64,000 nt of DNA from Molanna angustata (GCA_963576475.1 OY754990.1:17884653-17948652); one strand, 5' to 3'; counted from the stretch's first letter, positions 1-11,090 are shown. A program made the numbers and translations. Notes: a model not told the origin generated them from the letters alone.

Positions 1-193
1 TTCAGCACTTTTCTGAGTCATTGTCATAGTCTCCAAGCCATAAGTAGCTACTGGCAGTACACAGGTCTCATATACCTTCCGTTTCAGGTTGATGGGAATT
101 TGGGGATTTTTGAAGATGTGGGCTTATTTCCTAAAGGCTGCCCAACTAAGTCCAATTCGCCTCTTTATTTCGGCCGTTTGGTTTTCTCGACCA
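1..193 (-). mobile_element. RTE-type non-LTR retrotransposon fragment (C-terminal part of reverse transcriptase ORF)
   Basis: The reverse strand reads AEIKRRIGLSWAAFRK, a stop codon (124-126), then KVYETCVLPVATYGLET. This is the layout of the region after the catalytic RT motifs in RTE-clade elements (VLPV-TYG-ET block). The piece runs off the left edge of the window. The in-frame stop makes it a dead copy. Clade is inferred from motif style; a related 3' end of what looks like the same group lies at 55789-56139. Confidence 0.7.
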
Positions 194-246
194 ATTTTCA
201 TAGTGTACTATGACAAATGTACTATGAATAAAATATATTCGTAAAA

Positions 247-360
247 CTAGTTGCATGGATCCTACTGTCGATGGCGATAGTTTGTTATATGTATAATTAT
301 TGAAGAATACATACCGAAATATAAACACTTAAATCTAAATTATTGAATATATTAAGCTCT
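247..360 (-). mobile_element. Helitron 3'-end fragment (same family as 29226-30284 and 46697-47642)
   Basis: On the reverse strand the copy ends in ...CATGCAACTAG followed by T, the CTAG|T end expected of a Helitron. The neighbouring bases (a CTGTCGATGGCGATAG stretch, then GAAGAATAC) match the two complete copies. Homology fades near 360, so only the 3' end is left. Confidence 0.6.
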
Positions 361-2534
361 ACACATTAAACACCGTTAGTATTGACAATTTAAAAAATAA
401 TAATTTAATGATCGAATCGTATATTAAAATTTAATTACGAAGAATCTCTAGGCACTAAAATTCCTCTTTCAATACATCTCTGAAAATTATTCTAGTACAC
501 GAAGACACAGGTATCATCAGGTTAAGAAGAATGTACATATTATCTATATGTTATCATAAACAAGGGTGCTCTGTTAATACACTCATATAGGTATAATAAT
601 ATTAGATGTAGGTCTGTAGGAATATAGGGGTGGAATGTTTGAAGGCACATCTCATGGAGATTAATTAGAATCAATTAGGATTATCATCCCTCGCTGTCTT
701 CCTAGAAGCATATAAATAATACAAGCTCAAAAGCCTGTTTTATCAAGGATTTCTTGTTTGTTTTCACTATCCAATTCTTATTTTCCTATGAAGTATTTAT
801 TTTTTTATCTATGTAATTGTTGTAAGTAGTTTTTTTCTTTTTTATTTTCTTTAACAATGATGGATTCCAAAAGACCACCAATAACTAAACAAGTACAAGG
901 AACAAGGGCCTTATTCCCGTTCGCGTGTAATATTTTGCGACAAGTACCGCTAATCTTCACGTATCACAGAATTTAAATTGACAGTTACGTATCAAGAGCT
1001 GTCATTCATAACTATAATCTGTGAAATGAACGAATGTGTGAACGCGTCGCTTTATGTATTTACACAAAACTTAACACTACCTCGATATGCCGCATAAAAC
1101 ATTGCGAATAAATTCACCTGTCGAATGTCATACGTATTTCGCTCCAATCAGAATACCGCATTACGAACGGCGAACGAAGTTTTTCTCGACATAATGCGCG
1201 GAGTATTACGCGGGCTAGTGTCCACGGAAAACAGAATATCGATCTGCTATAATAAACACATTCAGCGTAAAAACTTGTGTATATTGCCGCGATAAAAAAC
1301 CGGAATAGCACTTTCACTATTCGACTGAAAGCGGTTTTGTTTCGCAGAGCAGAGGCGGGATTCTCGTTCTTTTTTAGCTATCCATAACGCCTTAAAATCC
1401 ATAAGATCATTGTAATCCATAAAATTATAAAAAAACACGATTATCATTTCAATTTGTAGTGATAGTAAAAGGGATACTATCCCTCACAGGTATCCATACC
1501 GTAGCGCTCGCATTAGAGGTGTCACTAACGCTTAGTGCTATCCATAACATCGATCTATCACTTCACTGACATTTCAATATTATTTCAATTATTTACACAC
1601 GTTCATAATTTCAAATATAAAAATAATTGAATGAGCGGGGGCGTTACTTCTCGCTCAGTTTGTTGGGTTGGAATTATATTATGTGGTGCGAACAAGTCAA
1701 CCAAAGAAAGCCTGTAAATCTATCTGCGAATATGAGACAGCCACTTACCTGTGACGATTCTCCAATCTTCGCAGGCACACAGATGACGTATCTCCGGTCT
1801 CTGGTGGTCTGGTGGAGATGATGGTTCGTCCACTTAGAATGTCTGAACGCACTTCACCATGCGGTCACACAACAATACTTCCCGAAAATTCTTACAATAA
1901 CGATATGTTATGAAATATTTAAAGGTGCACAGCAAATTATATTATTGCCTGCTAGTTTCAAGTGAAACGCGACAGATCAGTATCTTTAATCAGCGCGGCG
2001 TAATTAAACAAAGCACAAGTAAATTATGTCTATTTAGAAAAGACGTAATTTGGTCTAGGACGAAATGTGTCAACACACAGTACAGCTGACGTGTGACAAC
2101 TGGTCAAAATCTGTAGTTTTGTCCATATCCATGGCTCAAACCATATCCGCCTACCTGTGTTGCTCAGACGTTGAGAAAACATAACAAATAAGTGACTATC
2201 CAATTCACAGATGGCAGACCGGTCCTACAGTTGACTTGTTAGAAATAAATAATTCAAAATAAATTACACAATAATTTTGGCAAATGAATATATTGCTCAA
2301 CCAATAATTCATTCACTATAATTATACAATAACATCCTAGAGTAATCTCGTGTTTTGAAGGGAGTTGTAACTAACGTGATAAAAATAACAATGCATCTAA
2401 TGATAAATAATGGAAAAAAATCACTGTACAAATTGACAATAATAATAAAAATGCAAAAACAATTATTTGTATATAGGCCAAGTACCTAATTAAGACGAAT
2501 AGAAAGAATGTAAAACCAATTAGTATACATTCAC
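361..2534. other. Non-coding stretch, no gene recognised
   Basis: AT-rich DNA with many stops in all frames. About 900-2200 is less AT-rich and has no similarity to the repeats found elsewhere in the window, so it may be unique intronic or intergenic DNA. I see no splice-bounded coding exon and no RNA gene. Confidence 0.5.
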
Positions 2535-3488
2535 AGCCAGTTTCATAAAAAGCAGCAAAAGGACCCTTTAGTTAAAGGTTCTTTAAAAATTTAAAGTCGG
2601 CCTTAAGTCGTTGCGTTTCATAAATAATAATGCCGCTTACTTTAGTAAAAGGCAGAAATGTCACCAAAATACCTGAAAGTTGGCAATATTGCTATCAAAA
2701 TCTATGGAAACATAGCTCATAGCATAGGTAAATCTTTCTGTTTACTACCATATATATAATATGTTATTTCTGTCATTGAATTGATCATTGATGTATAGGA
2801 CATGTTTATGGAACAAAATGTATGGAAACATAGCTCATAGCATAGGTAAATCTTTCTGTTTACTACCATATATATAATATGTTATTTCTGTCATTGAATT
2901 GATCATTGATGTATAGGACATGTTTATGGAACAAAATGTATGGAAACATAGCTCATAGCATAGGTAAATCTTTCTGTTTACTACCATATATATATAATAT
3001 GTTATTTCTGTCATTGAATTGATCATTGATGTATAGGACATGTTTATGGAATTCTCCTTAATTCTACTTTTCCATGTAGTCTATTTTTTTCCTATATACT
3101 TTTCACCGCCGTATCTCAGTACGCATCTTCTAATTATCTCATTTTGAAAACATCATTTTGTTATATTATTTATAAAAAAATGTTTAAATATTAACAAAAC
3201 TATTGAATATTAGTAAGTAATATGCACATGATAGTTAGTGTATTCTATGGTCAACATTCAATTGACAATATTGACATCAACAAGAACTGTCTTGAACATT
3301 ATGTCATAATATTGCAGCACACTCTGGTGAAAAAAAAATGAACTGCTCTTAAAGAAGACTTAGTGACTAAAGTAAGAAGACACTGGACTTTAAATTAAAG
3401 TTAACTTTAAGTGACATTTTGTTGTTATGAAACGCAATTTATTTTAAAGTCGACATTAAGTCTCCTTTAATTTTTATGAATTTGGCCA
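2535..3488. mobile_element. Candidate non-autonomous DNA element (MITE-like) with imperfect terminal inverted repeats
   Basis: The left end reads gccagtttcataaaaa and the right end, reversed, reads ggccaaattcataaaaatt. Further in, ttgcgtttcataa (2611-2623) has an exact inverted partner at 3425-3437, and both ends contain a degenerate AAAGTCGnCnTTAAGTC block. There is no coding capacity. A 118-bp triplication sits in the middle. The class is unknown and target duplications are not clear. Confidence 0.4.
2703..3051. repeat. Tandem triplication, 118-bp unit
   Basis: Three consecutive, almost identical copies start at 2703, 2821 and 2939 (each begins tatggaaacatagctcatag). The third differs by an extra TA in a TATATA run. 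The near identity points to recent unequal exchange or replication slippage. Open frames across it are a by-product of the repeat. Confidence 0.95.
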
Positions 3489-3594
3489 TCAATGTCTTCA
3501 AACACCTATTATTTATTTAAACTATAGATACCTTTTATTATTTACTTGACTCTAAATTAAATTACATAAATAATATTGATAATATGTATCATAA

Positions 3595-4130
3595 GTAAAG
3601 CAAATAAGATGTTAGGATTTATTATTCGCACATGCCGGCCATTCAGTACATTAAAACCTTATACACTTTATACACTACATACATACGCCCTCAGCTAGAA
3701 TTCTGTACTCAAATTTGGTCTCCTTTCTACGCAGTACACATCACAAGAATCGAGAAAGTACAGCAAAAATTCATAAACTATATAAATCATAAATTTCACC
3801 TTAACTTCAAAAGTTATCAACAGTCACTTAAATATCAAAGTTTTGATACGCTTGAATGTAGGAGAGTCTTACACGACCAATTGCTGCTGCATAAAATTTT
3901 GAACAATGCCATAGACTCGCCTGAACTTGTCAACCTAGTAGGTATCCATGTTCCAGGTAGAATGGTTCGTAGAACTCAATTACTTCATATTCCAACAAGT
4001 AGAACGAATATCAGGAAAAATTCATCAATTACACGCATAATATGCAGCTAATATAACAATACATTCTCAGCTGAGATAGACATATTCAATGCGAAATATT
4101 ATAGATTTAGACATGATGTTCTGAAGGTGA
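3595..4130 (+). mobile_element. CR1/Jockey-like LINE fragment, C-terminal reverse transcriptase region
   Basis: The reading ANKMLGFIIRTCRPF shifts frame near 3645 into LYTTYIRPQLEFCTQIWSP, then HITRIEKVQQKFINYI, LECRRVLHDQLLLHKILN and VPGRMVRRTQLLHIP. This is the conserved region after the catalytic domain of CR1/Jockey-type LINEs (Y-RP-LEF---WSP, IE-VQ--F). It has a frameshift and a stop at 4049, so it is dead. A second copy of the same family is at 51948-52440. The 3' UTR and tail follow at 4131-4470. Confidence 0.75.
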
Positions 4131-4194
4131 TGCGCAACCAGTATCCCTCTGTCCTGTCCTCCTAGTCTCTCTTCTCTCATTTCTCTTCCCTTCC

Positions 4195-4232
4195 CTAGTT
4201 GTTGTATATGTGTATATATGTGTACTTATATA

Positions 4233-4281
<49 letters not shown>

Positions 4282-4470
4282 CGGTGTGTATGAGGGTGTG
4301 TGTGAATGTGTGTGTGAGGGTGTGTTAGGTATTTGTTTTTTTATATTATGTTGATGGAATGCTTTTTTTGGCTCTAACAATGTAAAAATAATTTTGTATC
4401 ATTAAATTGTAAATGAGCTGTAGCTTCCCAAAGAAAATAAATAAATAAATATATAAATAAATAAAATAAA
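4195..4470 (+). repeat. (TG)n microsatellite and A-rich LINE tail
   Basis: A TG run (about 4235-4280) is followed by TG-rich degenerate sequence, then gagctgtagcttcc and an AAATAAATAAATA tail. Similar gctgtagctt..aaataaata tails occur near 6205 and 25045, so this is the 3' end of the LINE fragment upstream. The microsatellite lies within the 3' UTR. Confidence 0.7.
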
Positions 4471-5324
4471 TCCTTAATCACATGCATTTACTGATAAAAA
4501 TACGGATACCTACTATCCATAGAATCCTTACATCATTCTGTATGGACACCTATCACTCACGCGAGAACAAGAATCGCATTTATTGACATAGCATTCAAGC
4601 GCTAGTAGCCATAATTTCCTATCCATAACAACGTTAAGTATTTAAACGAGAATCGCTGCGCAGGACATAACTTAACTATCGGCGCCCTTGGATAGATCTC
4701 GAATCATTAAACGGCGGTATATGAAATTCCTAATAGTAATTATTTACATATTTGATTTCAAATTAGAGTGTGTTCCTATGTGTGTACCCATCAAGATGGA
4801 TGCGCATAATAATCAAATATTAATACATAATTCATCGCAATATTTAACCGTTTAAATCATTTTTGCTCGAATGAATTTCGCTGAAATAATAATAACAGCA
4901 GCTAATTGAAAATTTATGAAAATTCTAATTAATATTCATGACTTGTTTCGTTAGACGTTTCAGCGAAAATTATGTATGTGTCTTGCAGAATGAAATACTC
5001 TGTGAAAGTAAAAAACAACGAACAAGAAGGAAATAAAAAAACAATTTTGTGAACACCTCTTTCAAAGTTTTATAAATAAATATTAAAATAATTTAAATAG
5101 AATTCCATCAAGAACTGACTATCAAAAAGTTTAATCTAATTACAATTATATATTATATTTATTTATTTATATAACGATATAATTCACTATTAAAGTAATT
5201 TTTACAAATAGTTTTTTTTTGCAATCTTGTGCTTGATGAGGGAATCACTTATAACTGACAAATTAAAAAATATCAAATATAAAGCAATTAAATCAAAGCC
5301 ATACAATATATAGTAAGTAATTAA
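4471..5324. other. Non-coding AT-rich stretch
   Basis: No similarity to the other repeats in the window, no exon and no RNA gene seen. Confidence 0.5.
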
Positions 5325-5600
5325 TTAAATCAAAATTATCAATAAGCCATGGTTCCAAGATAAAGCTTTTGACAAACATTCCATCAGCGTCGTATCCGCA
5401 TGGGACACTGTTGCACCAGAGAGCATTTTAAAAAAATAGGGATCATTGATAGCAGTCATTGCGAGTGTTTGATTAGTGATGAGACCCTGGATCATTAATT
5501 TATTTATTGAATGCCCCATAAACGATAGGTATCCGTCATTTTTTACCGACCTCACAGAGATTGGGTTTCCATTGCCAACAAATGTGAAGACATTGTTAAG
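5325..5600 (-). CDS. Uncharacterised open stretch of about 91 codons (exon or old element fragment)
   Basis: The reverse strand is open from just inside a stop near 5601 to a TAA at 5325. It reads NNVFTFVGNGNPISV, then a mixed hydrophilic/hydrophobic sequence with HADTTLMECLSKAL near the end. Its composition is more protein-like than the surrounding AT-rich shadow frames, but I recognise no domain and no clear splice sites. The opposite strand is also partly open. It could be an exon, a degraded transposon gene or chance. Confidence 0.15.
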   Translation of the reverse strand, partial: LNNVFTFVGNGNPISVRSVKNDGYLSFMGHSINKLMIQGLITNQTLAMTAINDPYFFKMLSGATVSHADTTLMECLSKALSWNHGLLIILI

Positions 5601-5701
5601 CTACAATTCCAGGCAGGTGAACATTTTGATCAAAAAATTCATCAAAATTAATGACATCAAAATCTAACTCTGTACACAAAATTGAAATTGATTGAAGTCA
5701 A

Positions 5702-5956
5702 GTGAAGATCTCAAAAATATACAACAAAATCGTATTGCTACAAATACATAAAGAAATCAGCAACAATATACACACAGACACAAATATTAGTAATAGAAAT
5801 AGCACCATAGGAGGTCTTACGACTCCTTTATTTCGAACTACTACAGCACAACATCATTATTTATATAAAGGCATTAAATTATTTAACAACCTACCAATAA
5901 ATATTAGAACAGAAACAAATTACAAATTATTTAAAGATAAACTCAAGACACTTTGA
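5702..5956 (+). mobile_element. LINE fragment, C-terminal tail of reverse transcriptase ORF
   Basis: The translation contains GGLTTPLFRTTTAQHHYLYK, then GIKLFNNLPINI and a basic end (KDKLKTL) before TGA. The pattern of a basic region, then (Y)xG(I/V)KLxNxLP, then a lysine-rich end, closes many CR1/Jockey-type ORF2 proteins. It is 5'-truncated. A T-rich 3' UTR with a gagctgctgctttcc motif continues to about 6235. Confidence 0.6.
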
Positions 5957-6545
5957 AACACTCTCCCTCATATTCCATTCTATAAAATTGCTATTTTTGT
6001 GGTTAATTTTTATTTGTCTATATACCTGTTGTAATTTTAATGTTGGTGTTTTCTTGATTTTGGATGTATTTTTTTTTTGTTCTTTTTATATTCTGTTCTG
6101 AAATTGTGTCCTTTTTTATATATAATTGTTAATTAATTTGTTTTATATATTTTATAAGATTTATTTTATGTATTTTTTGTGAAGTATTCATATAATGTAA
6201 GCAAAGAGCTGCTGCTTTCCTAAACACAAGCTTCTAGCTTAAATTAGGAAAGGAAATATTAATATGTTGATATATGTAACCAAATATTTGTAAACGTATG
6301 TATTGTATAATAAATAAAAAAAAGTGTAAAATAAATATACAAAATAATTTAGGTTTCTCTCTATTTAGACAATTTGATATGTTAACTTGTATGGCTGAGA
6401 ACACTCTTAACGGGTGAAGAGCCAAAAAAAAATCAAAGTCATACATGAAAAAAAAATCAAACAGACATAATAAATTTTTAAAAATAAGGATTACAGACAA
6501 TTGAAACATATCAAACAACAAATCGAAAACAACCAATTTTGAATG
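5957..6545. other. T-rich LINE 3' UTR and AT-rich filler
   Basis: 5957-6235 is the untranslated tail of the LINE piece before it. 6236-6545 is AT-rich with no recognised content. Confidence 0.4.
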
Positions 6546-7198
6546 TTAAGAGGGGGGACTGCTGCCAACGTAGGTACCTATTTTTCAATTTGATATACCA
6601 TCATTATTTCTTATCAAATCGTTTTGAAAACAAATAATTTAGATAGTTTGGATATTAATAAACAAAAATATACCTTAATTTTTTGATAATGTTCTGTATA
6701 AATTCTTGTAGATAAATAATGGCAAACCCCGATTTTCAACGTTTATCATATATTTTTAATAAACTATAAGGCGTAGAGTAATATTTTTTTTGTTTAAAAT
6801 ATCTAGAAAAATATGATGTGACGTTGCATTAATGCTTCAGGTTTAGTAAATAAACCCAAAAAACATTTATTTTCCATTCAGCGCCATTGCGTAATAAAAG
6901 TTTTTTTGGTTTATTTACTTAACCTGATTCGTTAATGCAACGTCATACATTTTGTTATTCTTTAATTTATAAAAAAAAATATTGCTCTATACCTTATATT
7001 TTTTTAAAAATTTAAGATAAATATGCTTATTATTTTCCTACAAGAATATATACAGAACATAATCAAAAAGTTAAGGTATATTTTTCTTTATTAGTATCCA
7101 AACTAACTAGGTCATTTTTTACAAAATGATTCGTTTTGTAGTAATGATGCAAATTCGAATTGAATAAATAGGTACGTTGGCAGCAGTCACCCTCTTAA
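6546..7198. mobile_element. Fold-back (long TIR) element flanked by TTAA
   Basis: The two halves are inverted copies of each other. The left outer end reads ttaagagggggg..ctgctgccaacg; the right outer end is ..cgttggcagcagtcaccctcttaa. The arms are each about 300 bp with a short central spacer (about 6845-6900), and there is no coding capacity. TTAA occurs exactly at both edges (6546-6549, 7195-7198), as expected for a piggyBac-type target. Related copies are at 19791-20361 and 28609-28830. The superfamily is an inference from TTAA alone. Confidence 0.75.
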
Positions 7199-7614
7199 AT
7201 GCAATTTTAATTTTTATTTAAAGTTTTTATATAATTATAATAAAAAAAACAAAAGGATCAGGATAGGAAAAGTAGAGGAAGAAGAAATCAAGTATTATCA
7301 TATGGATATTTTTGTATTTTGTTTTTAAATGTACACTGTGAAATAAATCTTTAAAAGTAACTCAATAAAAATGCGGTTGTTTCCCACACATAATCTTATA
7401 ACGAGGTTTAGCATGGCGTGGTGTGGCAGGGGCGGTGTAAGGTGTAGGAAAGGTATTAGTCGGTAGATGAGAGATAGCGGGATTTATGGGAGTGCCAGAT
7501 AACATCTTTATGGGTGAGATTTGCGCGATGGCGGAGAACGAAGAGCCACCTCCAGGATCTGTAGCGCCAGCTTTATTAATATAATTTAACTTATTTTAAA
7601 TACTACACTGTTTA
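7199..7614. other. Non-coding stretch, locally GC-richer
   Basis: 7410-7580 is noticeably less AT-rich (ggcgtggtgtggcaggggcg) than its surroundings, but no exon could be defined and no repeat partner was seen. Confidence 0.4.
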
Positions 7615-8130
7615 TCCAACTATCGATTTGTTCAAGAGAGTTTATTTCTCTTAATATATCGACAAATTTTTTAAATTATTTTGTTTTCTTTGTTTTGGAG
7701 TTTGTGTTTATATTTATGATATGTAAATTATATTGCTGTATATATTCAAATTGACGATAATGTAATATACCTCACAGCAGCCCCAGAACAGGTTATACCT
7801 AGTGGGGCGTTGTTGATCAATTTATAAAAATTGCATGTATTGTGAGAAAGAATAAATAAATAAAATAAAGTTTATATTTTTCACGGTTTTTCTTACTTTG
7901 AAGTCAAAAAACACCAACTTAGAGGCTTCGTAGCATAAACATATGTTCCATATATGGATTAACGCAGAATTCGGAGTAGAACATTTAGTGTGTCTGTGTG
8001 TCTGTATGTTGGTCTGTGTGTCTGTTCGTCCCTTATAACTTCTGATCCACTCAATGCACAGAGGCTAGAATTTCAGAAAAAAAAGAAAACTTTGTGCTTC
8101 TAGTAGATCGAGTTTTTTTTTTCTTTTTTA
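7615..8130 (+). mobile_element. Helitron 5' part, interrupted by a LINE 3' end
   Basis: It starts A|TCCAACTATCGAT, the A|TC boundary of the family, followed by the diagnostic palindrome (TTCAAGAGA..TCTCTTAA..ATCGACA) to about 7666. A retroposon tail then intervenes (7667-7868). The Helitron body resumes at 7869 with ttcacgg, gtcaaaaaacaccaactta, gaattcggagtagaacatt and a TGTC-rich run. The 3' end is missing. Confidence 0.65.
7667..7868 (+). mobile_element. LINE 3' UTR with poly(A)-like tail, inserted in the Helitron
   Basis: It contains cagaacaggttatacctagt, then ggggcgttg, ending in aataaataaataaaataaa. The ACAGGTT-TGCCTAGTG-GGC block recurs at 48860-49025 (plus) and on the reverse strand at 14200-14250 and 33390-33430, which marks a common LINE 3' UTR. 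Helitron sequence lies on both sides. Confidence 0.6.
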
Positions 8131-8965
8131 TCAAAGTGAAGCACCTCGGTATTTTTTAAGCTGAATGTGTGACCTGTATTTCTACAGTGTTGATTTGCAA
8201 TTTGATTTTACGTTTTTTACTGTAATAAATTTTAAATTATACCTATATGTCGGGATCGAACCGAAATATGTGAGTCATAATTTAATTATGCTTTACGTGT
8301 GTGTACAAACCAACAGTCCCATATGTTTGATTACCGCGATAATCCAAATTTAATCAATAATATCAAGGTAGTACAAGTTGAGACATACATACATATAATT
8401 GGATTAATAGGTATTAAAGATTTCAAGAATGTGAATCACTTACGTCTTTATTGGTGTAAACTAATGATACAAAATATATTTAAATAGAAAACAGGTATTA
8501 CAAAATTCGCGAACACTTAGCACCAGTTGGAGTATGGGGACGGAATAATTATTATTCCAAGATGGCCGTATTTATAGGCTTAGTATACTTAGTGATGTTC
8601 AATTGATATACGATAGGCTTGTGCGATGGCCGTAGCCACACTTTTTTTGTGTTCTTCTATCCTGTTATTTATTTTACTCCCGCTTTAACCCACGTTAAAT
8701 TTTTTTATGTGATAACGTATTTGATCAATCATTGCTCTACAAAATAATGAACAACTAAATTGATGCTCCGGATATTGTGAAATTAGTTTCATTACGTGCC
8801 CCAAAAAGAACGACCAGAAGACCTGAATTGTTTCATGTTCCGGTATACCTATGGGACGAACTATCGAAAGTATTCTATTATACACTCTTAAGGTATTTAA
8901 GTTTATTTCGGTATTTTAAGTTTATTCTATAGATACTACCACGGGAATTTCTCAGAATAACTTGC
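8131..8965. other. Non-coding stretch
   Basis: AT-rich. No repeat partner, exon or RNA gene recognised. Confidence 0.4.
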
Positions 8966-9209
8966 ATCTTTGGTCCCTCCTCCACCCACTCGCAACAAAG
9001 TCACTCGCTTCACTCAATCGCAGCACCCATTCACAGTGGACCTTCAACATATACGAACAAGTCGCTTCTCGAACTCCTTTATTAATACAGCAGCCCGACT
9101 GTGGAACGATCTTCCGAATTCTGTGTTTCCATCTTCGTACAACCCGGGTCTTTTTAAAATCCGAATTAATAAACTCTTTTCTAGATTGCAAACCCCTCCC
9201 AACGCTACG
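8966..9209 (+). mobile_element. Jockey-clade LINE fragment, C-terminus of the reverse transcriptase ORF
   Basis: The translation reads QHPFTVDLQHIRTSRFSNSF, then INTAARLWNDLPNSVFP and a basic end before TAG. The HP..V...R.R..RF..SF.PRAARLWN.LP..VFP pattern is typical of the C-terminus of Jockey-type ORF2 proteins. It is 5'-truncated. A short A-run follows near 9280. Confidence 0.75.
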
Positions 9210-9620
9210 TAGTGCGCTTCTTCGGAAGAGTAAAATGGACCCAAAACCTAATAGCTGGCGTCCCCTACGTAGACATGTTAAAAAAAAAAAAAATACTGCG
9301 CATATGCCGTCAATACAATGAAAAATTTAATGAGGTCGATATTTTTCAATTTGATTACGACAAATATCGAAAATTGGTACGGAATAAATTAGTACCGGTT
9401 GATTGAGTGGTGGCTTTATGCGGCAGACGTCTTCACATCCCTCATTTCCTCCATCTTTCCTACCCCTTCATCTCCAATCAAAATCATTTTTTTTTATTTA
9501 TTTACATTGTATACTTTTATTTTGATAAGCTCTTCATCTTTTTTGTTCTATGTTTTTTTTCTGTTTTCTCATCTACCTATTTTATTCTGTTGTTGATTAT
9601 ATTTTTTAATCTGTGGATAA
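9210..9620. other. Non-coding, T-rich stretch
   Basis: 9210-9300 is probably the 3' UTR of the Jockey fragment. 9297-9406 is an open run of about 36 codons (KFNEVDIFQFDYDKYRK) without recognised identity. 9480-9620 is strongly T-rich. Confidence 0.35.
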
Positions 9621-10290
9621 TATTTTTTAACAGATTTTTAATTATCTCAATAGAGACAAAGTTGGAATATTTATTGTAGGAGAACCGGGAAATCAAGGCA
9701 CCTACAGGGCTTACGACCTGTCATCGGCTGGTAATCGATTACTTACACATTGGTACAAGTAGGTAAATAAGACAAAAATGACCTTATAAGTCTGGCGCAA
9801 TTCAGGGGTGACTTCTATGCGAAAAATGCATTGTCACCTCAGATATAAGAATTGTAGCTTTCATTATTTACAAAAAACCAATTCTCTCAATAGATGGCGT
9901 TACAACAAAAAAAAAAAAATAAATAATAAGATTGTTTGTTGATAATTTCACCCATAGATGGCTGTAGTAAAAATTCCTTATTTTCAAGCGAAAAGTATTT
10001 CAGTATTACAATATATAGAACTTTCAAAATTGAATTGATAGGGATCTCATTAAAAAGGCATAATTGGTGAACGTTGCGCAAGCGCATAAAGTGATCACGT
10101 AAACCAGCCGACGATGACAGGTCGTAAGCCCTGTAGGTGCCTTGATTTCCCGGTTCTCCTACAATAAATATTCCAACTTCGTCTCTATTGAGATAATTAA
10201 AAATCTGTTAAAAAATATCTTTGACTCCCGACAGGGAAAAAAATCCAATGTTTGCGCATATGCAATAATGAAAATATTCGACTGTGGATA
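9621..10290. repeat. Dispersed repeat family K, fold-back copy with arms of about 112 bp
   Basis: 9621-9732 and 10103-10219 are inverted and almost identical (differences: one 3-bp insertion and one base). Each contains cgacctgtcatcggctggt or its complement, and the block gttctcctacaataaatatt. The interior (from about 9790) and the right flank up to about 10290 match other copies at 23942-24241 and 39060-39395. It has no coding capacity. I cannot assign the class. Confidence 0.8.
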
Positions 10291-10439
10291 ATAGTTTTGG
10301 CGCATGTTTTTTTTTACTAATTTGTATATTTTTCTTTCTTGGTCGCTGTTTCTGTCCCAAATAAATAAATAAATAAATGAATTAATAAAAACTGCTGCAA
10401 TCTCCACAATAGAAATCAATAAGAGAAAAATTTCAAATC

Positions 10440-10690
10440 TGCTAATATTCTAATTCCCCCAATATATCTACTCACCTATCCTTAACATTATTAAAAAAAC
10501 TATCATAGATACATAACCCACATATACCCCGCCCACAACCACTACAGCTACCCCCACCATACCCGAAACGCTCTCACTCACCAATGTAGGATGACATTTG
10601 TCGAATCAGTTACATTTTAGTTGTTACTGAAGATGGATTGAAAAATCCGAAAACGCTCTAACGAAAAATAAATGTGAGGTGGATTATACA
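10440..10690 (+). mobile_element. Penelope-like 3' region with a hammerhead-core-like hairpin (candidate)
   Basis: A C-rich untranslated stretch (10510-10575) leads to CTGAAGA (10627-10633), a stem GGATT/AATCC (10635-10639 and 10644-10648) and GAAA (10649-10652). CTGANGA - stem - GAAA is the conserved core of hammerhead ribozymes, which are known from Penelope-like elements. A C-rich stretch followed by a similar hairpin recurs at 11500-11660, next to a likely Penelope-like coding fragment. The other helices are not clear, so activity is not implied. Confidence 0.35.
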
Positions 10691-10807
10691 AAGTTTTTTG
10701 TTGTTCATATTTTAGTAAACATTACTAAAATATTTTGCTATAGGTAAACAATTTAGACCGCCGCGCCGTATAAAATCTCACAAATGTTGGTTTGAAACTA
10801 TGTCGAT

Positions 10808-10856
10808 ATGTTAAGAGATATAAATTCTCTTGATCAAATCGACAGTTCAAATCCAG
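10808..10856 (-). mobile_element. Solo Helitron 5'-end palindrome
   Basis: The block tgtcgatatgttaagagata..attctcttgatcaaatcgaca is the reverse complement of the 5' module of the Helitrons at 16137 and 7615. The outermost bases are mutated and nothing of the body is attached. Confidence 0.5.
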
Positions 10857-11090
10857 GCGGGGCACGCACCTCTGGATTTTTAAAAAATCTATGTGCGGAT
10901 TTACATATGTACATATATCACTAGCTATGTGTAGCCATGATCCAATTTGTCTGGTTCCCCTTTTTAAGGGTTACGAAGGTCAGATGGCAGTCGCTTCAAT
11001 GTAATAACCAGACTCGCCAATTCCAGGATCATGGTCAAAGCGTACCCCGATAGAAACGGGACAAAAGCGCTAAGGGGAAAGAAGAAAGAA
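10857..11090 (+). mobile_element. RTE-like LINE 3' UTR fragment
   Basis: It contains gttacgaaggtcagatggca, gtcgcttc, aagcgtaccc and acgggacaaaagcgct, then gaagaaagaaa. An 'aggtcag..ggcagtcgctt..cgggac...gct' block is a familiar 3' tail of lepidopteran RTE-type elements (from memory of that repeat style). No coding part is attached. Confidence 0.5.

Noticed and set aside
4195..4380. Reverse-strand frame rich in HTHTHT
   Set aside because: Created by the TG microsatellite.
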